From assembly GCF_003367245.1 (NCBI RefSeq), contig NZ_QRGR01000012.1, positions 1 to 64,000 of the forward strand: 64,000 nucleotides of DNA, read 5' to 3'. Shown here in pieces: positions 53,059-61,564 of the stretch (its first letter is position 1; every line of letters begins with the position of its first letter). A program made the position numbers and the translations under genes. The notes under the pieces were generated by a model. The model did not search any database. It was not told where the DNA came from and saw only the letters and a list, made by a program, of their open reading frames with translations. Origin of the DNA: Pontibacter diazotrophicus. Lineage in GTDB: Bacteria > Bacteroidota > Bacteroidia > Cytophagales > Hymenobacteraceae.

Positions 53059-53490
53059 ATGAATATAGATTTGCATTTTGTTAAGGAAATTATCAGTAGT
53101 GTGCTTATTCTGATGGGCGTGTTTTTTATGCTGGTGGCCGCTATCGGGCTGTTGCGGCTCCCGGACTTTTACACGCGTATGTCGGCCATCACCAAAGGGG
53201 CTACGCTGGGGATGGGCTTAATCGTTTTGGGGATTGGCGTCTATTTCAACGATCCTGAAATGATGTTTAAAATCCTGGCGATTCTTTTCTTTACCATCAT
53301 CACTTCACCTGTAGCAGCTCATGCCATTACGCGCACTGCCATCCACAAAAAAGTTACCTTCTGGAAAAAAACAAATCTCGAGGAGTTTGAGGAGTACTTG
53401 CGTGAGAACAGGCTGAAAGAGTATGCCGGCCAGAAAAAATACCCGAAGGAACCGCACAATAGCATCAAACGTGCTGATGATACTGAATAA
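53059..53490 (+). CDS. mrpG: Mrp antiporter subunit G, first copy
   Basis: 143 residues, three helices. AAIGLLRLPDFYTRMSAITKGATLGMGL is the MnhG signature. It ends the first operon; the C-terminal 35 residues are charged (EEFEEYLRENRLKEYAGQKKYPK). The 3' end overlaps by 26 bases the antisense remnant of the phosphatase gene, mirroring the intact overlap in the second copy. Confidence 0.92.
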   Translation: MNIDLHFVKEIISSVLILMGVFFMLVAAIGLLRLPDFYTRMSAITKGATLGMGLIVLGIGVYFNDPEMMFKILAILFFTIITSPVAAHAITRTAIHKKVTFWKKTNLEEFEEYLRENRLKEYAGQKKYPKEPHNSIKRADDTE

Positions 53491-53632
53491 ACGGTCGTGC
53501 CGGATCAGCATAGTTTTTAATAGCATTCACCGAAGTAATCTCATTGCCAGGGTAAGATAAGGCTGTCAGGCTACCCCAAAAAACGCAACCGGAATCTATG
53601 TTAAGGGTGTTGTTGCGCCAAACAGGCTCATC
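53465..53632 (-). pseudogene. Remnant of a metallophosphoesterase gene, C-terminal end
   Basis: Minus-strand reading gives EPVWRNNTLNIDSGCVFW, then GSLTALSYPGNE and ending YADPARPFIQYHQHV and a stop at 53465. It aligns with HEPIWRNNTINIDTGCVF of the intact gene at 60359-61210. At DNA level 53540-53632 and 60470-60563 align without gaps at about 70% identity. The N-terminal two-thirds, including all metal motifs, are missing. Confidence 0.85.
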
Positions 53633-53699
53633 TCCGACCGGGAATTCATGCTTATCTCCAGTGTGCTGGTGGACCTCACAGCCGGGATGGCTGCGCGTG
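53633..53699 (+). pseudogene. Remnant of a CLC gene, N-terminal fragment
   Basis: Plus-strand frame from 53633 reads SDREFMLISSVLVDLTAGMAA; the intact CLC at 61565 has SDREFMLISSVLVGFTAGMAA at residues 19-39. The rest of the gene (over 550 residues) is gone. The junction with the phosphatase piece lies at catctccgacc. Confidence 0.85.
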
Positions 53700-53813
53700 A
53701 AGACGACAGGAGCAGAATGTAATGTGATGCCGTAACCTTTTCTGCCGCGTTATGCAGGTTGAACATGCATACTCCTGTTGCCTCCGTCTCTTTTATATCA
53801 ATACAGGATTAAC

Positions 53814-53959
53814 TTATTTTATAGTGGCGATGGACATAAAGCCGTCCTTGATACAGTTGCTCCAGTAACTGAAAACTGATTTTGCGGATCATGCTCCACG
53901 GCAATTTCCCCTACCCGCGGCGCTTTGTTTCCATCCGGGTTGCTTTCCTTTACAGCAAT
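53814..53959 (-). pseudogene. Remnant of the AsmA-like gene, C-terminal end with frameshift
   Basis: Minus-strand frame gives IAVKESNPDGNKAPRVGEIA, then VEHDPQ, a frameshift, and WSNCIKDGFMSIATIK with a stop at 53814. The intact protein at the right edge has VAVKESNPGSEGEQPRVAEV and WAKCLMDGFKSIATIM. The frameshift and loss of all upstream sequence mark it as dead. Confidence 0.85.
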
Positions 53960-54021
53960 ATAAGTGTATCATCCATAGGTGTGAGATCCAGGCCGATGAG
54001 CAATCTTTTCAGTGTGTTCAT
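53950..54021 (-). pseudogene. Remnant of a universal stress protein gene, first 21 codons
   Basis: From an ATG at 54021: MNTLKRLLIGLDLTPMDDTL then I, two further codons and a stop. The intact usp at 46449-47372 begins MENPNILMVGLDMTPMDDTLI. Its position, divergent to mrpA2, is the same as that of the intact gene beside mrpA1. Confidence 0.85.
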
Positions 54022-54103
54022 GATAGGTGGGTGGTTGTTTTTCTTTGAATAAGTAATAAATACGTTAAGCTAACTTCAACAGCCTGTAACTTAATAAGCG
54101 CAG

Positions 54104-54128
54104 GCAGGTAAGTATCTTATCATACGGT
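54104..54128 (+). promoter_or_regulatory. Conserved upstream element of the second mrp operon
   Basis: gcaggtaagtatcttatcatacggt resembles gcaggtaagtacagtttatctcatacggt upstream of mrpA1 (47456-47484). The left half of the palindrome seen there is degraded here, consistent with loss of usp2 control. Confidence 0.45.
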
Positions 54129-54162
54129 TTATGCTAAAATATATAGATTAAGTAAAACTTTC

Positions 54163-56484
54163 ATGCTCTACACCCTCCTCGCCGGCTTATTGGTTGCCTT
54201 TGCTGCGCCGCTTCTCTACAACTGGCTGGGCAGGTATACTGTTTTTCCGCTGGCGCTGCTGCCCCTGTGCCTCTTTCTTTACTTCTGTGCGCAGGTGCCG
54301 CAGGTGCTGGAAGGAGGCAGCATACTCCAGTCTGTTACCTGGGTGCCTGAATTGGGTATGAATCTCACTTTCCAGCTGGATGGGCTTAGTCTGCTGTTTG
54401 CGCTGCTGATCTCCTTTTTCGGCTTCCTGGTTGTGATTTACGCCTACGGCTACTTGGGTAAGCATCCGCTGCTGGGGCGCTTTTATATGTACCTCACGCT
54501 GTTCATGACGTCCATGCTGGGGGTGGTGATGGCAGACAATATCTTTTGCCTGTTCCTATTCTGGGAACTCACCAGCATCAGCTCTTACCTGCTTATCGGC
54601 TTTAACCACGATCAGAAAGAGTCCCGCACCTCTGCCTGGCAGGCGTTGCTGGTGACAGGTGGCGGAGGACTGGCACTGATGGGAGGACTTATCCTGTTAA
54701 GCATTGCCAGCGGCAGCTATACCTTCAGCGGCATGATACTCAGTGGCAGCGGCGAAGTAGTAACGCATGCCTTATACCTGCCAGCGGTGCTGCTTGTCCT
54801 GCTCGGGTGTTTCACCAAATCGGCACAGTTCCCGTTTCATTTCTGGTTGCCGAATGCCATGGCAGCCCCCACTCCGGTAAGTGCGTACCTGCATTCTGCC
54901 ACCATGGTAAAAGCTGGCATTTACTTACTGGCCCGGCTCTCTCCGGTTTTAGGAGGCACAGAGCTCTGGATGACCGCTCTTCTTGTGGTAGGCGGCACAA
55001 CCGCTGTGGCAGGCGCATTAATGGCCCTACAGCAAACAGATCTGAAAGCCATACTGGCCTATACCACCATCAGTGCCCTAGGGCTACTGGTGATGATGCT
55101 GGGCATCGGATCCGTGCTTGCAATTGAAGCGATGCTGGTATTTCTGCTGGCGCACGCCTTGTATAAAGGCACCTTGTTTTTAGTGGCCGGCGCAGTGGAT
55201 CACAGCACCGGTACACGCCAGGTAAGTGAACTGAGGGGCTTAGGCAGGAACATGACATACACGGGTATAGCGGCCACTCTGGCAGCTTTGTCCATGGCAG
55301 GTGTTATTTCCTTCTTCGGTTTTGTCGGGAAGGAGCTGCTTTACGAGGCATCGCTGGAAAGCAAAGTCTTTAACTGGTTTATTTTAGGGGTGAACATACT
55401 GGCCGGGATTACTTTTGTAGCTGTGGCCACACTCATGAGTTACAGGTTGTTCTGGGCAAAAACCTGCCATCCTACTGCCTTACTACATCATGCTTCTCCA
55501 AATTTATACCTCCCTCCGCTGGTGTTGGGGCTGATAGGTTTGGTTTTCGGACTTATTGCCGGTCTGTTTCCGGCACCCCTTTTAGAACGTGCTGCAGTCA
55601 GCATCCTGCCCAGGCAGCACGTGCACTTCGAGCTGGCGCTGTGGCACGGTTTCACGCCCGTGTTCGGCCTGAGCATGCTGACGCTCTTGCTGGGTTACCT
55701 GCTGTACCGGTACCTGCCGGGGCTTTACAAAACAACCCCCAGACTGCAAAAGCTATACCGCTACGGACCTGACAGTTTGTACCAAGCAGGCTTCGAAGGA
55801 TTTCTGAAAGAGGCGAAACAATTTATTAATACCCTGCAAAACGGGTACCTCCGCAACTACATCATTTATATTGTCCTCTTTTTCTGCGGGCTGATGCTCT
55901 TTGTCTTGTGGAGAGATGCCCCCCACGTAAATCTTTTGGGTAGAGCAGATATTTGGCAGGAACTCCAGCTATACGAAGTCATACTATTTGTGCTGGTAGT
56001 GGCGGCCCTGCTCTATATACTGGGTACCCGCTCCCGCCTCACTTCTATCGTGGTCATGGGCTTGGTGGGTTATTCCGCAGCCTTGGTTTACATTCTTTAC
56101 GGAGCCCCGGATGTGGCCGCCACCCAGTTACTGATAGAAACGCTCACTGTCGTGATTTTTGTGCTCCTGCTGCACAAACTACCTGCTTTCTGGTACCTGT
56201 CGCACCAGTTCCGGAAATATAAATTCATTGCCATCTCCATCCTTTTTGGTGCTGTAATGACTTATACACTGCTGTTAGTGCAGGAACATGCTGTGGAATC
56301 AGAACTGAAGGAATTTTACGGCGAGGCCAGCTACCTGCAGGCGCATGGCAGGAATGTGGTGAATGTGATACTGGTCGACTTCCGGGGCCTGGATACACTA
56401 GGAGAGATAACGGTGCTGGCAGTGGCGGCCCTGGGGATATTTGCCTTGCTGCGCCTGAAACCGGAGAAAGGAGGTAAGCCTTGA
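54163..56484 (+). CDS. mrpA: Mrp Na+/H+ antiporter subunit A, second copy
   Basis: 773 residues, paralogue of the first copy along its whole length. The key groups are intact: [44 protein letters not shown] and the C-terminal [18 protein letters not shown] and [17 protein letters not shown]. No frameshift or missing residue, so it should be functional. Sequence divergence from copy one in hydrophobic loops is substantial, suggesting an old duplication with possible change in ion preference. Confidence 0.94.
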   Translation: MLYTLLAGLLVAFAAPLLYNWLGRYTVFPLALLPLCLFLYFCAQVPQVLEGGSILQSVTWVPELGMNLTFQLDGLSLLFALLISFFGFLVVIYAYGYLGKHPLLGRFYMYLTLFMTSMLGVVMADNIFCLFLFWELTSISSYLLIGFNHDQKESRTSAWQALLVTGGGGLALMGGLILLSIASGSYTFSGMILSGSGEVVTHALYLPAVLLVLLGCFTKSAQFPFHFWLPNAMAAPTPVSAYLHSATMVKAGIYLLARLSPVLGGTELWMTALLVVGGTTAVAGALMALQQTDLKAILAYTTISALGLLVMMLGIGSVLAIEAMLVFLLAHALYKGTLFLVAGAVDHSTGTRQVSELRGLGRNMTYTGIAATLAALSMAGVISFFGFVGKELLYEASLESKVFNWFILGVNILAGITFVAVATLMSYRLFWAKTCHPTALLHHASPNLYLPPLVLGLIGLVFGLIAGLFPAPLLERAAVSILPRQHVHFELALWHGFTPVFGLSMLTLLLGYLLYRYLPGLYKTTPRLQKLYRYGPDSLYQAGFEGFLKEAKQFINTLQNGYLRNYIIYIVLFFCGLMLFVLWRDAPHVNLLGRADIWQELQLYEVILFVLVVAALLYILGTRSRLTSIVVMGLVGYSAALVYILYGAPDVAATQLLIETLTVVIFVLLLHKLPAFWYLSHQFRKYKFIAISILFGAVMTYTLLLVQEHAVESELKEFYGEASYLQAHGRNVVNVILVDFRGLDTLGEITVLAVAALGIFALLRLKPEKGGKP

Positions 56485-57023
56485 GGACCATTATTTTTTC
56501 CACAGCCATCCGCCTGCTCACGCCCGTGTTCCTGCTTTTCTCGGTATACATCCTCTTCAGGGGGCATAACCATCCCGGGGGCGGTTTCATAGGCGGGCTA
56601 ATTGGTTCTATCGCGTTTGTGTTTCATGTGCTGGCACACGGGGCGAATGCCACCGCCCGGGTCTTCTTCAGCCTGACACTTTACCATTACCCGCGCCAGG
56701 CCGGGCATAGCCGCACCCGCTATTTCATGCAAATTATGAACGCCAACTTAAGGGGCCGGCGCAAAGGCTATAAGGAAAACCGGTGGAATTATATATTTGT
56801 GCGGGTAAGGCCGGTATATATCATAGCCTTTGGGTTACTGCTGGCTGTTACCAGCGGCACTATCGGCTTGCTGGCGGGCCAGCCTTATATGGCTGCTTTC
56901 TGGATGGATGTGCACCTCCCGGTGCTGGGTTCGCTGGGAACACCGCTGCTCTTTGACGCGGGTGTTTATTTGCTGGTATTGGGCATGGTGCTCAAAATGA
57001 TCTTTACAATGTCTAAAGAATAA
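56481..57023 (+). CDS. mrpB: Mrp antiporter subunit B, second copy
   Basis: 180 residues starting with TTG at 56481, overlapping the mrpA2 stop (TTGA); a strong aggagg lies 6-11 bases upstream. [10 protein letters not shown] is intact at 27-36, and the extra 40-residue loop is kept. TTG at this tightly coupled site contrasts with ATG in the first copy and may lower the subunit B supply. Confidence 0.9.
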   Translation: MRTIIFSTAIRLLTPVFLLFSVYILFRGHNHPGGGFIGGLIGSIAFVFHVLAHGANATARVFFSLTLYHYPRQAGHSRTRYFMQIMNANLRGRRKGYKENRWNYIFVRVRPVYIIAFGLLLAVTSGTIGLLAGQPYMAAFWMDVHLPVLGSLGTPLLFDAGVYLLVLGMVLKMIFTMSKE

Positions 57024-57025
57024 AT

Positions 57026-57376
57026 ATGGAGGTTCTGTTACCCTTTCTCATCGGCACTTTGTTCTCGGTCAGCCTATATTTTATTTTGCACCGCCACCTG
57101 TTCAAGCTTATCCTTGGCCTTATTCTTTTCGGGCTGGCAACTAACCTGTTCCTGTTTGTTGTAGGCGGCATTTCAACCGGAGATGTAGCCATTATTCCGC
57201 TGGATAAGGAAGTAGCGGAAGATCCTTTCCCCGATCCGGTGCCACAGGCCCTCCTGCTCACAGCCATTGTGATCGGATTCGGCCTGCAGGCGTTTGCCAT
57301 TGTTCTTATCCGAAGGGTGTACGAAACCCTTAAGTCGAACAACCTCGATGACCTGAAAACCACCGATAAAACCTGA
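57026..57376 (+). CDS. mrpC: Mrp antiporter subunit C, second copy
   Basis: 116 residues, NuoK-like, three helices. LFKLILGLILFGLATNLFLF and [21 protein letters not shown] match copy one. It starts 2 bases after mrpB2. A mobile element separates it from mrpD2. Confidence 0.92.
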   Translation: MEVLLPFLIGTLFSVSLYFILHRHLFKLILGLILFGLATNLFLFVVGGISTGDVAIIPLDKEVAEDPFPDPVPQALLLTAIVIGFGLQAFAIVLIRRVYETLKSNNLDDLKTTDKT

Positions 57377-57398
57377 ATCCTTCATAAACCCATTTTCA

Positions 57399-57559
57399 GA
57401 GCATGTTTAAATTTCATTTTTGCAAGCGAAAATTGTTCAGAAAGGGTTCTGGCGAAGCGTTTTTTGAGCAGCATAGCAGCGCTATGGTGCGAGAAAAAGG
57501 TGAAGACAGGTTCCTTTATGAGCGGTTTGCAGCGCAAAACATGAATTTTAAACATGCTC
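57399..57559. mobile_element. 161-base MITE between mrpC2 and mrpD2, IS5/IS1031-like ends
   Basis: Terminal inverted repeats: gagcatgtttaaatttcat at the left and, as reverse complement of the right end, gagcatgtttaaaattcat (13 perfect bases, then one mismatch). Three-base direct repeats TCA flank it (57396-57398 and 57560-57562), fitting the TNA targets of IS1031-group IS5 elements. It has no transposase; the short open frame inside is not a gene. In the first operon the same junction is only 5 bases long. Confidence 0.8.
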
Positions 57560-57601
57560 TCAGAGTCTTTGATTCTGGCAACAGCAACAGATCAGCCACG
57601 C

Positions 57602-59116
57602 ATGAACCCTAGCCTGCTCCTTTTACTACCCTTACTTCTGCCGCTCTATGGAGCAGTGTTCTGCCTGCTGTTCTGGCAGCGGGTCAGGGCACAGGTATTC
57701 ATAGCGGCAACGGCACAATTGGGGTGGTTTGTATCGGCGGGCCTGCTGCTTTACGAGGTGTCACAAACTGGCTTCCTGACGACGCAGATCGGAAGATGGC
57801 CTGCTCCTTTTGGAATAACACTTGTAGCCGATCTTTTTAGTGCCCTCATCTTAGCGAGTGCCTCCATTGTTGGCATCGCGGTTTTCCTGTTCTCGCTACA
57901 GGGCCTGGACAGCATGCGCAAGAAATACGGCTACTTTCCACTGCTGTTGTTCCTGCAGTTGGGTGTGAGCGGTGTCTGCCTGACGGGTGATATCTTTAAC
58001 CTGTATGTATGGTTTGAGGTGCTGCTGATTTGCTGCTTTGCCCTCCTGGCATTGGGCGGCACAAGGGCTCAATTGGAAGGCACACTGAAGTATGTCACCA
58101 TAAACTTTTTCGCCTCAGGAATTCTGCTGACAGGTGTAGGAGTGGTGTATTCCCTCTACGGCTCGCTTAATATGGCAGAGCTGGCCCAGGTTGTTCGTCA
58201 GCCAGACCACCCCAACCTGCCATTGCTCACCCTTTGCAGTGTTTTCTTCCTGACCGGGTTTGGAATAAAGTCTGCTATTTTCCCGCTTTTTTTCTGGCTA
58301 CCGGCCTCCTATCACACCCCCCCGATTGCTATTTCTGCCTTTATTGCAGGCCTCATCTCGAAAATAGGTATTTATTCTTTAATTCGGCTTTTCACGCTGA
58401 TCTTTATACCAGACGCCGCTTTTATGCAGCCTCTGTTGCTGGTATTGTCTGCCCTCACCATGGTAATTGGTGTGATAGGTGCTGCCGCCCAGAAAGATTT
58501 CAGGAAAATCCTCTCCTTCCACATTATCAGCCAGATTGGGTATATGCTGATGGGTTTGGCTATTTTCACGCCCTTGGCCCTGGCAGGCAGCATTTATTTC
58601 ATTATCCATAACATACTCGTTAAAACGAACCTGTTTCTGGTGAGCGGCGTGGTGGCACAGCAACATCATACCTTCTCTTTAAAAAAGCTGGGAGGCCTTT
58701 ATCTGAAACAGCCGTTCCTGGCCCTCCTGTTTTTCTTGTCGGCACTGGCCTTGGCAGGCATCCCCCCGCTGTCTGGCTTCTGGGGAAAATTCATGTTGGC
58801 GATGGGCGGTTTTGAAGCTGGTAACTACGGCATTGTGGCTGTCTCGCTCTGCGTCAGCCTAGTCACGCTTTTTTCAATGACAAAGATCTGGAATGAAGTA
58901 TTCTGGAAAGCCAAGCCACCCAAATCCAGTAAGCCTGCAGTTGCAAAAGCAGTAAGCATACGCCACCCGATGCTCCTGTACGCACCCCTAGTGTTGCTCC
59001 TCGTGTTTATACTGCTAATCAGCCTGTATGCACAGCCTGTCATAGCACTGGCACAGAGAGCAGCCAACCAATTACTATACACCAATAGTTACATAGAAGC
59101 CGTACTTAAGAAGTAA
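57602..59116 (+). CDS. mrpD: Mrp antiporter subunit D, second copy
   Basis: 504 residues from the ATG at 57602; the longer frame from 57554 begins inside the MITE and is rejected. VWFEVLLICCFALLALGG holds the essential Glu, with GIKSAIFPLFFWLPASYHTPP and LAGIPPLSGFWGKFMLAMGG intact. Since translational coupling to mrpC2 is broken by the insertion, its expression may depend on a new ribosome-binding context. Confidence 0.93.
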   Translation: MNPSLLLLLPLLLPLYGAVFCLLFWQRVRAQVFIAATAQLGWFVSAGLLLYEVSQTGFLTTQIGRWPAPFGITLVADLFSALILASASIVGIAVFLFSLQGLDSMRKKYGYFPLLLFLQLGVSGVCLTGDIFNLYVWFEVLLICCFALLALGGTRAQLEGTLKYVTINFFASGILLTGVGVVYSLYGSLNMAELAQVVRQPDHPNLPLLTLCSVFFLTGFGIKSAIFPLFFWLPASYHTPPIAISAFIAGLISKIGIYSLIRLFTLIFIPDAAFMQPLLLVLSALTMVIGVIGAAAQKDFRKILSFHIISQIGYMLMGLAIFTPLALAGSIYFIIHNILVKTNLFLVSGVVAQQHHTFSLKKLGGLYLKQPFLALLFFLSALALAGIPPLSGFWGKFMLAMGGFEAGNYGIVAVSLCVSLVTLFSMTKIWNEVFWKAKPPKSSKPAVAKAVSIRHPMLLYAPLVLLLVFILLISLYAQPVIALAQRAANQLLYTNSYIEAVLKK

Positions 59117-59189
59117 GCATGGAGGCGAAATTCAGGGGAGCTTCCCCTGGTGGGCAAGGCAGCTTTCAGTCCGGACATAACGTACACAT

Positions 59190-59687
59190 ATGCGGGTATT
59201 TTTCTTTCACAGTATTCTGACCTTTGTGGTTGTTTTTCTTTTTCTTCGGCAGGGTTTGGCCCCGCTGCCTTATAATGCGGCAACAGCTTCACTGGCTTTT
59301 CTGCTGTTGTTCATCCTGCTCTGGTTGACCACGTGGTTCTATCGGCGCACTTATTTCCGGAAGCTGCCGAAGGCCGTTAATTTCATCTTTTTTTTCCTGA
59401 AGGAAATGCTATTGGCTAACATGAAAATAGCCTTCGATATTTTAACACCGCGCTATTACATGAATCCAACCGTGATTGCATACCCCCTGCGTTTAAAAAC
59501 AAATTTTGAGATTATGCTGCTGGCCAATATGATTACGCTTACCCCCGGAACGCTGAGTCTTGATATAAGCAAGAACAGAAAGATACTTTATATCCATGCC
59601 CTGTATGTGAAAGACAATAACACGGAGACCCTGAAGCAGGAAATAAAGAATGGCTTTGAACGAAGAATACTAGAGCTGACAACATGA
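59190..59687 (+). CDS. mrpE: Mrp antiporter subunit E, second copy
   Basis: 165 residues. FFFLKEMLLANMKIAFDILTPRYYMNP and NMITLTPGTLSLDIS match the first copy. The gap to mrpD2 is 73 bases against 15 in copy one, without an evident element. It overlaps mrpF2 by 4 bases. Confidence 0.92.
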   Translation: MRVFFFHSILTFVVVFLFLRQGLAPLPYNAATASLAFLLLFILLWLTTWFYRRTYFRKLPKAVNFIFFFLKEMLLANMKIAFDILTPRYYMNPTVIAYPLRLKTNFEIMLLANMITLTPGTLSLDISKNRKILYIHALYVKDNNTETLKQEIKNGFERRILELTT

Positions 59688-59953
59688 GCATTTTTCAGAC
59701 AACACTAACAATTTCGATGGTTGTCCTTAGCTTTTGCCTGCTGCTGACAGCTGTACGGTTTGCTATCGGCCCCACCTTGCCAGACCGAATCACGGCCTTC
59801 GACCTGATCGTAGCCGACGTGATCGGTATCATTGCTATCTACACCGAGTTTACAGGTAATGAGGATCTCATTGACGTCGCGATTATCCTCTCCCTGTTCG
59901 GGTTTCTGGGCTCCATTTCATTTGCCTATTATCTCATGAAAATCACTAAATGA
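59684..59953 (+). CDS. mrpF: Mrp antiporter subunit F, second copy
   Basis: 89 residues, three helices. RFAIGPTLPDRITAFDLIVADVIG and LIDVAIILSLFGFLGSISFAYY. Overlaps both neighbours by 4 bases (ATGA), as tight as in the first operon. Confidence 0.92.
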   Translation: MSIFQTTLTISMVVLSFCLLLTAVRFAIGPTLPDRITAFDLIVADVIGIIAIYTEFTGNEDLIDVAIILSLFGFLGSISFAYYLMKITK

Positions 59954-60423
59954 CCATGCTTGAAAACATAGACTGGATCCTGGTAAAGGATATCATCAGC
60001 TGCGTATTTATCCTGTCCGGGGTTTTTTTCATACTAGTGGCTACGATTGGGTTGCTCCGCCTGCCTGATTTTTACATCCGGATGTCTGCCATCACAAAAG
60101 GAAGCACCCTTGGCCTGGGACTCATTTTGTTCGGGCTCGGCATATACTTTAACCAGCCAAGTATGCTGCTCAAAGTACTGGCCGTTATCACGTTCACGCT
60201 CATCACGGCCCCTGTGGCGGCGCATGTTATAGGCCGTACGGCAGTGCAGAATAAAATTCCTTTTTGGGAATATACAAACCTGAAGGAATTTAAGAAGTAT
60301 TTGCACAGGGAACACCTTGAAGAGGTAGTGAACTATGACAAATATGAGGAGCAGGTGCTCAAGAAGAAGAAAAAGGAGAAGAAGGAGAAGAAGGCTGCTG
60401 CTCGTGAGAAGTTTGGTGAATAA
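59950..60423 (+). CDS. mrpG: Mrp antiporter subunit G, second copy
   Basis: 157 residues, MnhG signature IGLLRLPDFYIRMSAITKGSTLGLGL. It has a C-terminal extension absent from the first copy, made of a lysine-rich stretch (KKKKKEKKEKKAAAREK). Its last 65 bases overlap the 3' end of the convergent phosphatase gene, whose own C-terminus therefore becomes serine-rich. Confidence 0.91.
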   Translation: MTMLENIDWILVKDIISCVFILSGVFFILVATIGLLRLPDFYIRMSAITKGSTLGLGLILFGLGIYFNQPSMLLKVLAVITFTLITAPVAAHVIGRTAVQNKIPFWEYTNLKEFKKYLHREHLEEVVNYDKYEEQVLKKKKKEKKEKKAAAREKFGE

Positions 60424-61210
60424 AGGGCCTTACAGAGTGCGCATACTGCCTGAATGACTCTACAGCGGTAAGCTCATGGTCAGGATAAGTTAAGGCGGTA
60501 AGGCTTCCTCCAAAGACACAGCCTGTGTCAATGTTGATGGTATTGTTACGCCAGATGGGTTCATGTACGGGAGTATGTCCGTATACCACAATTGCTTTAC
60601 CACAATAGGTAGCGGCCCAATCTAAACGTACAGGCAGGCCGCGCTCATCCTGTGCACCGCTGGTAGGGCCATACAGGCACAAAGCCCGGACTCCCTTTGA
60701 ATTCCGGCCATGCAGGCGTTCTTCCAGTCCGGCATGTGCAATAACCAGCCGCCCCTGGTCTAAAATGATGTGATGCGGGAGTTTACCCAAAAAGACTTTA
60801 ACCCGCTCATGAAACGCAGCATCATAGCGCTCCATCTGCGCGACAGTTAACTCCAGGCCATGCCGCACCTGCACATTGTGGCCCAGTAGTTGGCGGTATA
60901 GCTTATTATCGTGGTTGCCACTCACACAGTAGGCTTGCCCTGCCTCCACCATATCCATAACCAGACGGAGCACCTCCGGGGAATTGGGTCCACGGTCTAC
61001 CAGGTCGCCAACAAACAAAGCCTTAAAATTTTCAGGCGGCTTTACCCTGTATTGCTGCTGTTCGTCATTGAAGTGGATGTTATAATGCAGTCGCTGCAAC
61101 AGCGCGAGCAATTCTTCAAAACAGCCGTGCACATCGCCGATTATATGAAAAGGGCCATGTTCATCCGTAAGAATGAGAAAATCATTATCGTGCTCTGCCT
61201 GTTTCGCCAT
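60359..61210 (-). CDS. Metallophosphoesterase, diadenosine-tetraphosphatase-like
   Basis: 283 residues of the PPP-like calcineurin fold. Motifs in order: GDVHG 25-29, GDLVDRG 68-74, GNHD 98-101, then HAGLEE and GHTP for the remaining metal ligands. Close to PrpE/ApaH-type enzymes that hydrolyse Ap4A or act on phosphorylated nucleotides and proteins. The low-complexity end SSPSSPFSSS comes from the antisense of mrpG2. A 3' remnant of the duplicate survives at 53465-53632. Confidence 0.88.
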   Translation of the reverse strand: MAKQAEHDNDFLILTDEHGPFHIIGDVHGCFEELLALLQRLHYNIHFNDEQQQYRVKPPENFKALFVGDLVDRGPNSPEVLRLVMDMVEAGQAYCVSGNHDNKLYRQLLGHNVQVRHGLELTVAQMERYDAAFHERVKVFLGKLPHHIILDQGRLVIAHAGLEERLHGRNSKGVRALCLYGPTSGAQDERGLPVRLDWAATYCGKAIVVYGHTPVHEPIWRNNTINIDTGCVFGGSLTALTYPDHELTAVESFRQYAHSVRPFIHQTSHEQQPSSPSSPFSSS

Positions 61211-61564
61211 TTTTTTAAGAGTGCTTATCTAAATCTTTCCATACCTAGATAGCAATACAACCTATTTATAACAGTAAAAAGTGCCAGTAGGTTATGGAGA
61301 TCAGCTTTTTTTTGTGAGCGCATCGCAAAACAACTAAAGAGAGGCTCCCCAACTATGTATATGCAGCCCCAGGCGATGTATCCAGAATTGGATATCCGTT
61401 AGATTCTTTATGCAGTGCTTTCATCTCCTTAAGCCTCCTCTGAAGGTAAATTCCTTTTTTCCAGCCATCAAAATAAAAATTTATACTTGCATAAGGTTCT
61501 TGTTAGCCTTTGTTCTTCCTAATTTTACTTATCTAAAACAACTCCTTCAGGAAGTGCACCTGCA
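61211..61564. other. 354-base divergent spacer
   Basis: AT-rich region between the phosphatase and CLC genes. No riboswitch or repeat is recognised. Promoters for both must be here; the CLC side shows ttagcctttg near 61513-61522, a near match to the -7 box with one extra base. Confidence 0.45.

Larger units (their letters stand above)
53491..54162. other. Fossil junction of a tandem duplication between the two mrp operons
   Basis: This spacer carries, in order, pieces homologous to the phosphatase, the CBS-domain CLC, the AsmA-like gene and the usp gene, all in the same order and orientation as the intact genes flanking the operons. 53700-53813 is less clear; its minus strand contains a TEATG segment resembling EQATG of the AsmA-like protein, but out of order. 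Confidence 0.8.

Noticed and set aside
57403..57612. Open frame of 69 codons between mrpC2 and mrpD2
   Set aside because: It lies almost wholly inside the MITE, starts in its terminal repeat and has no recognisable domain.
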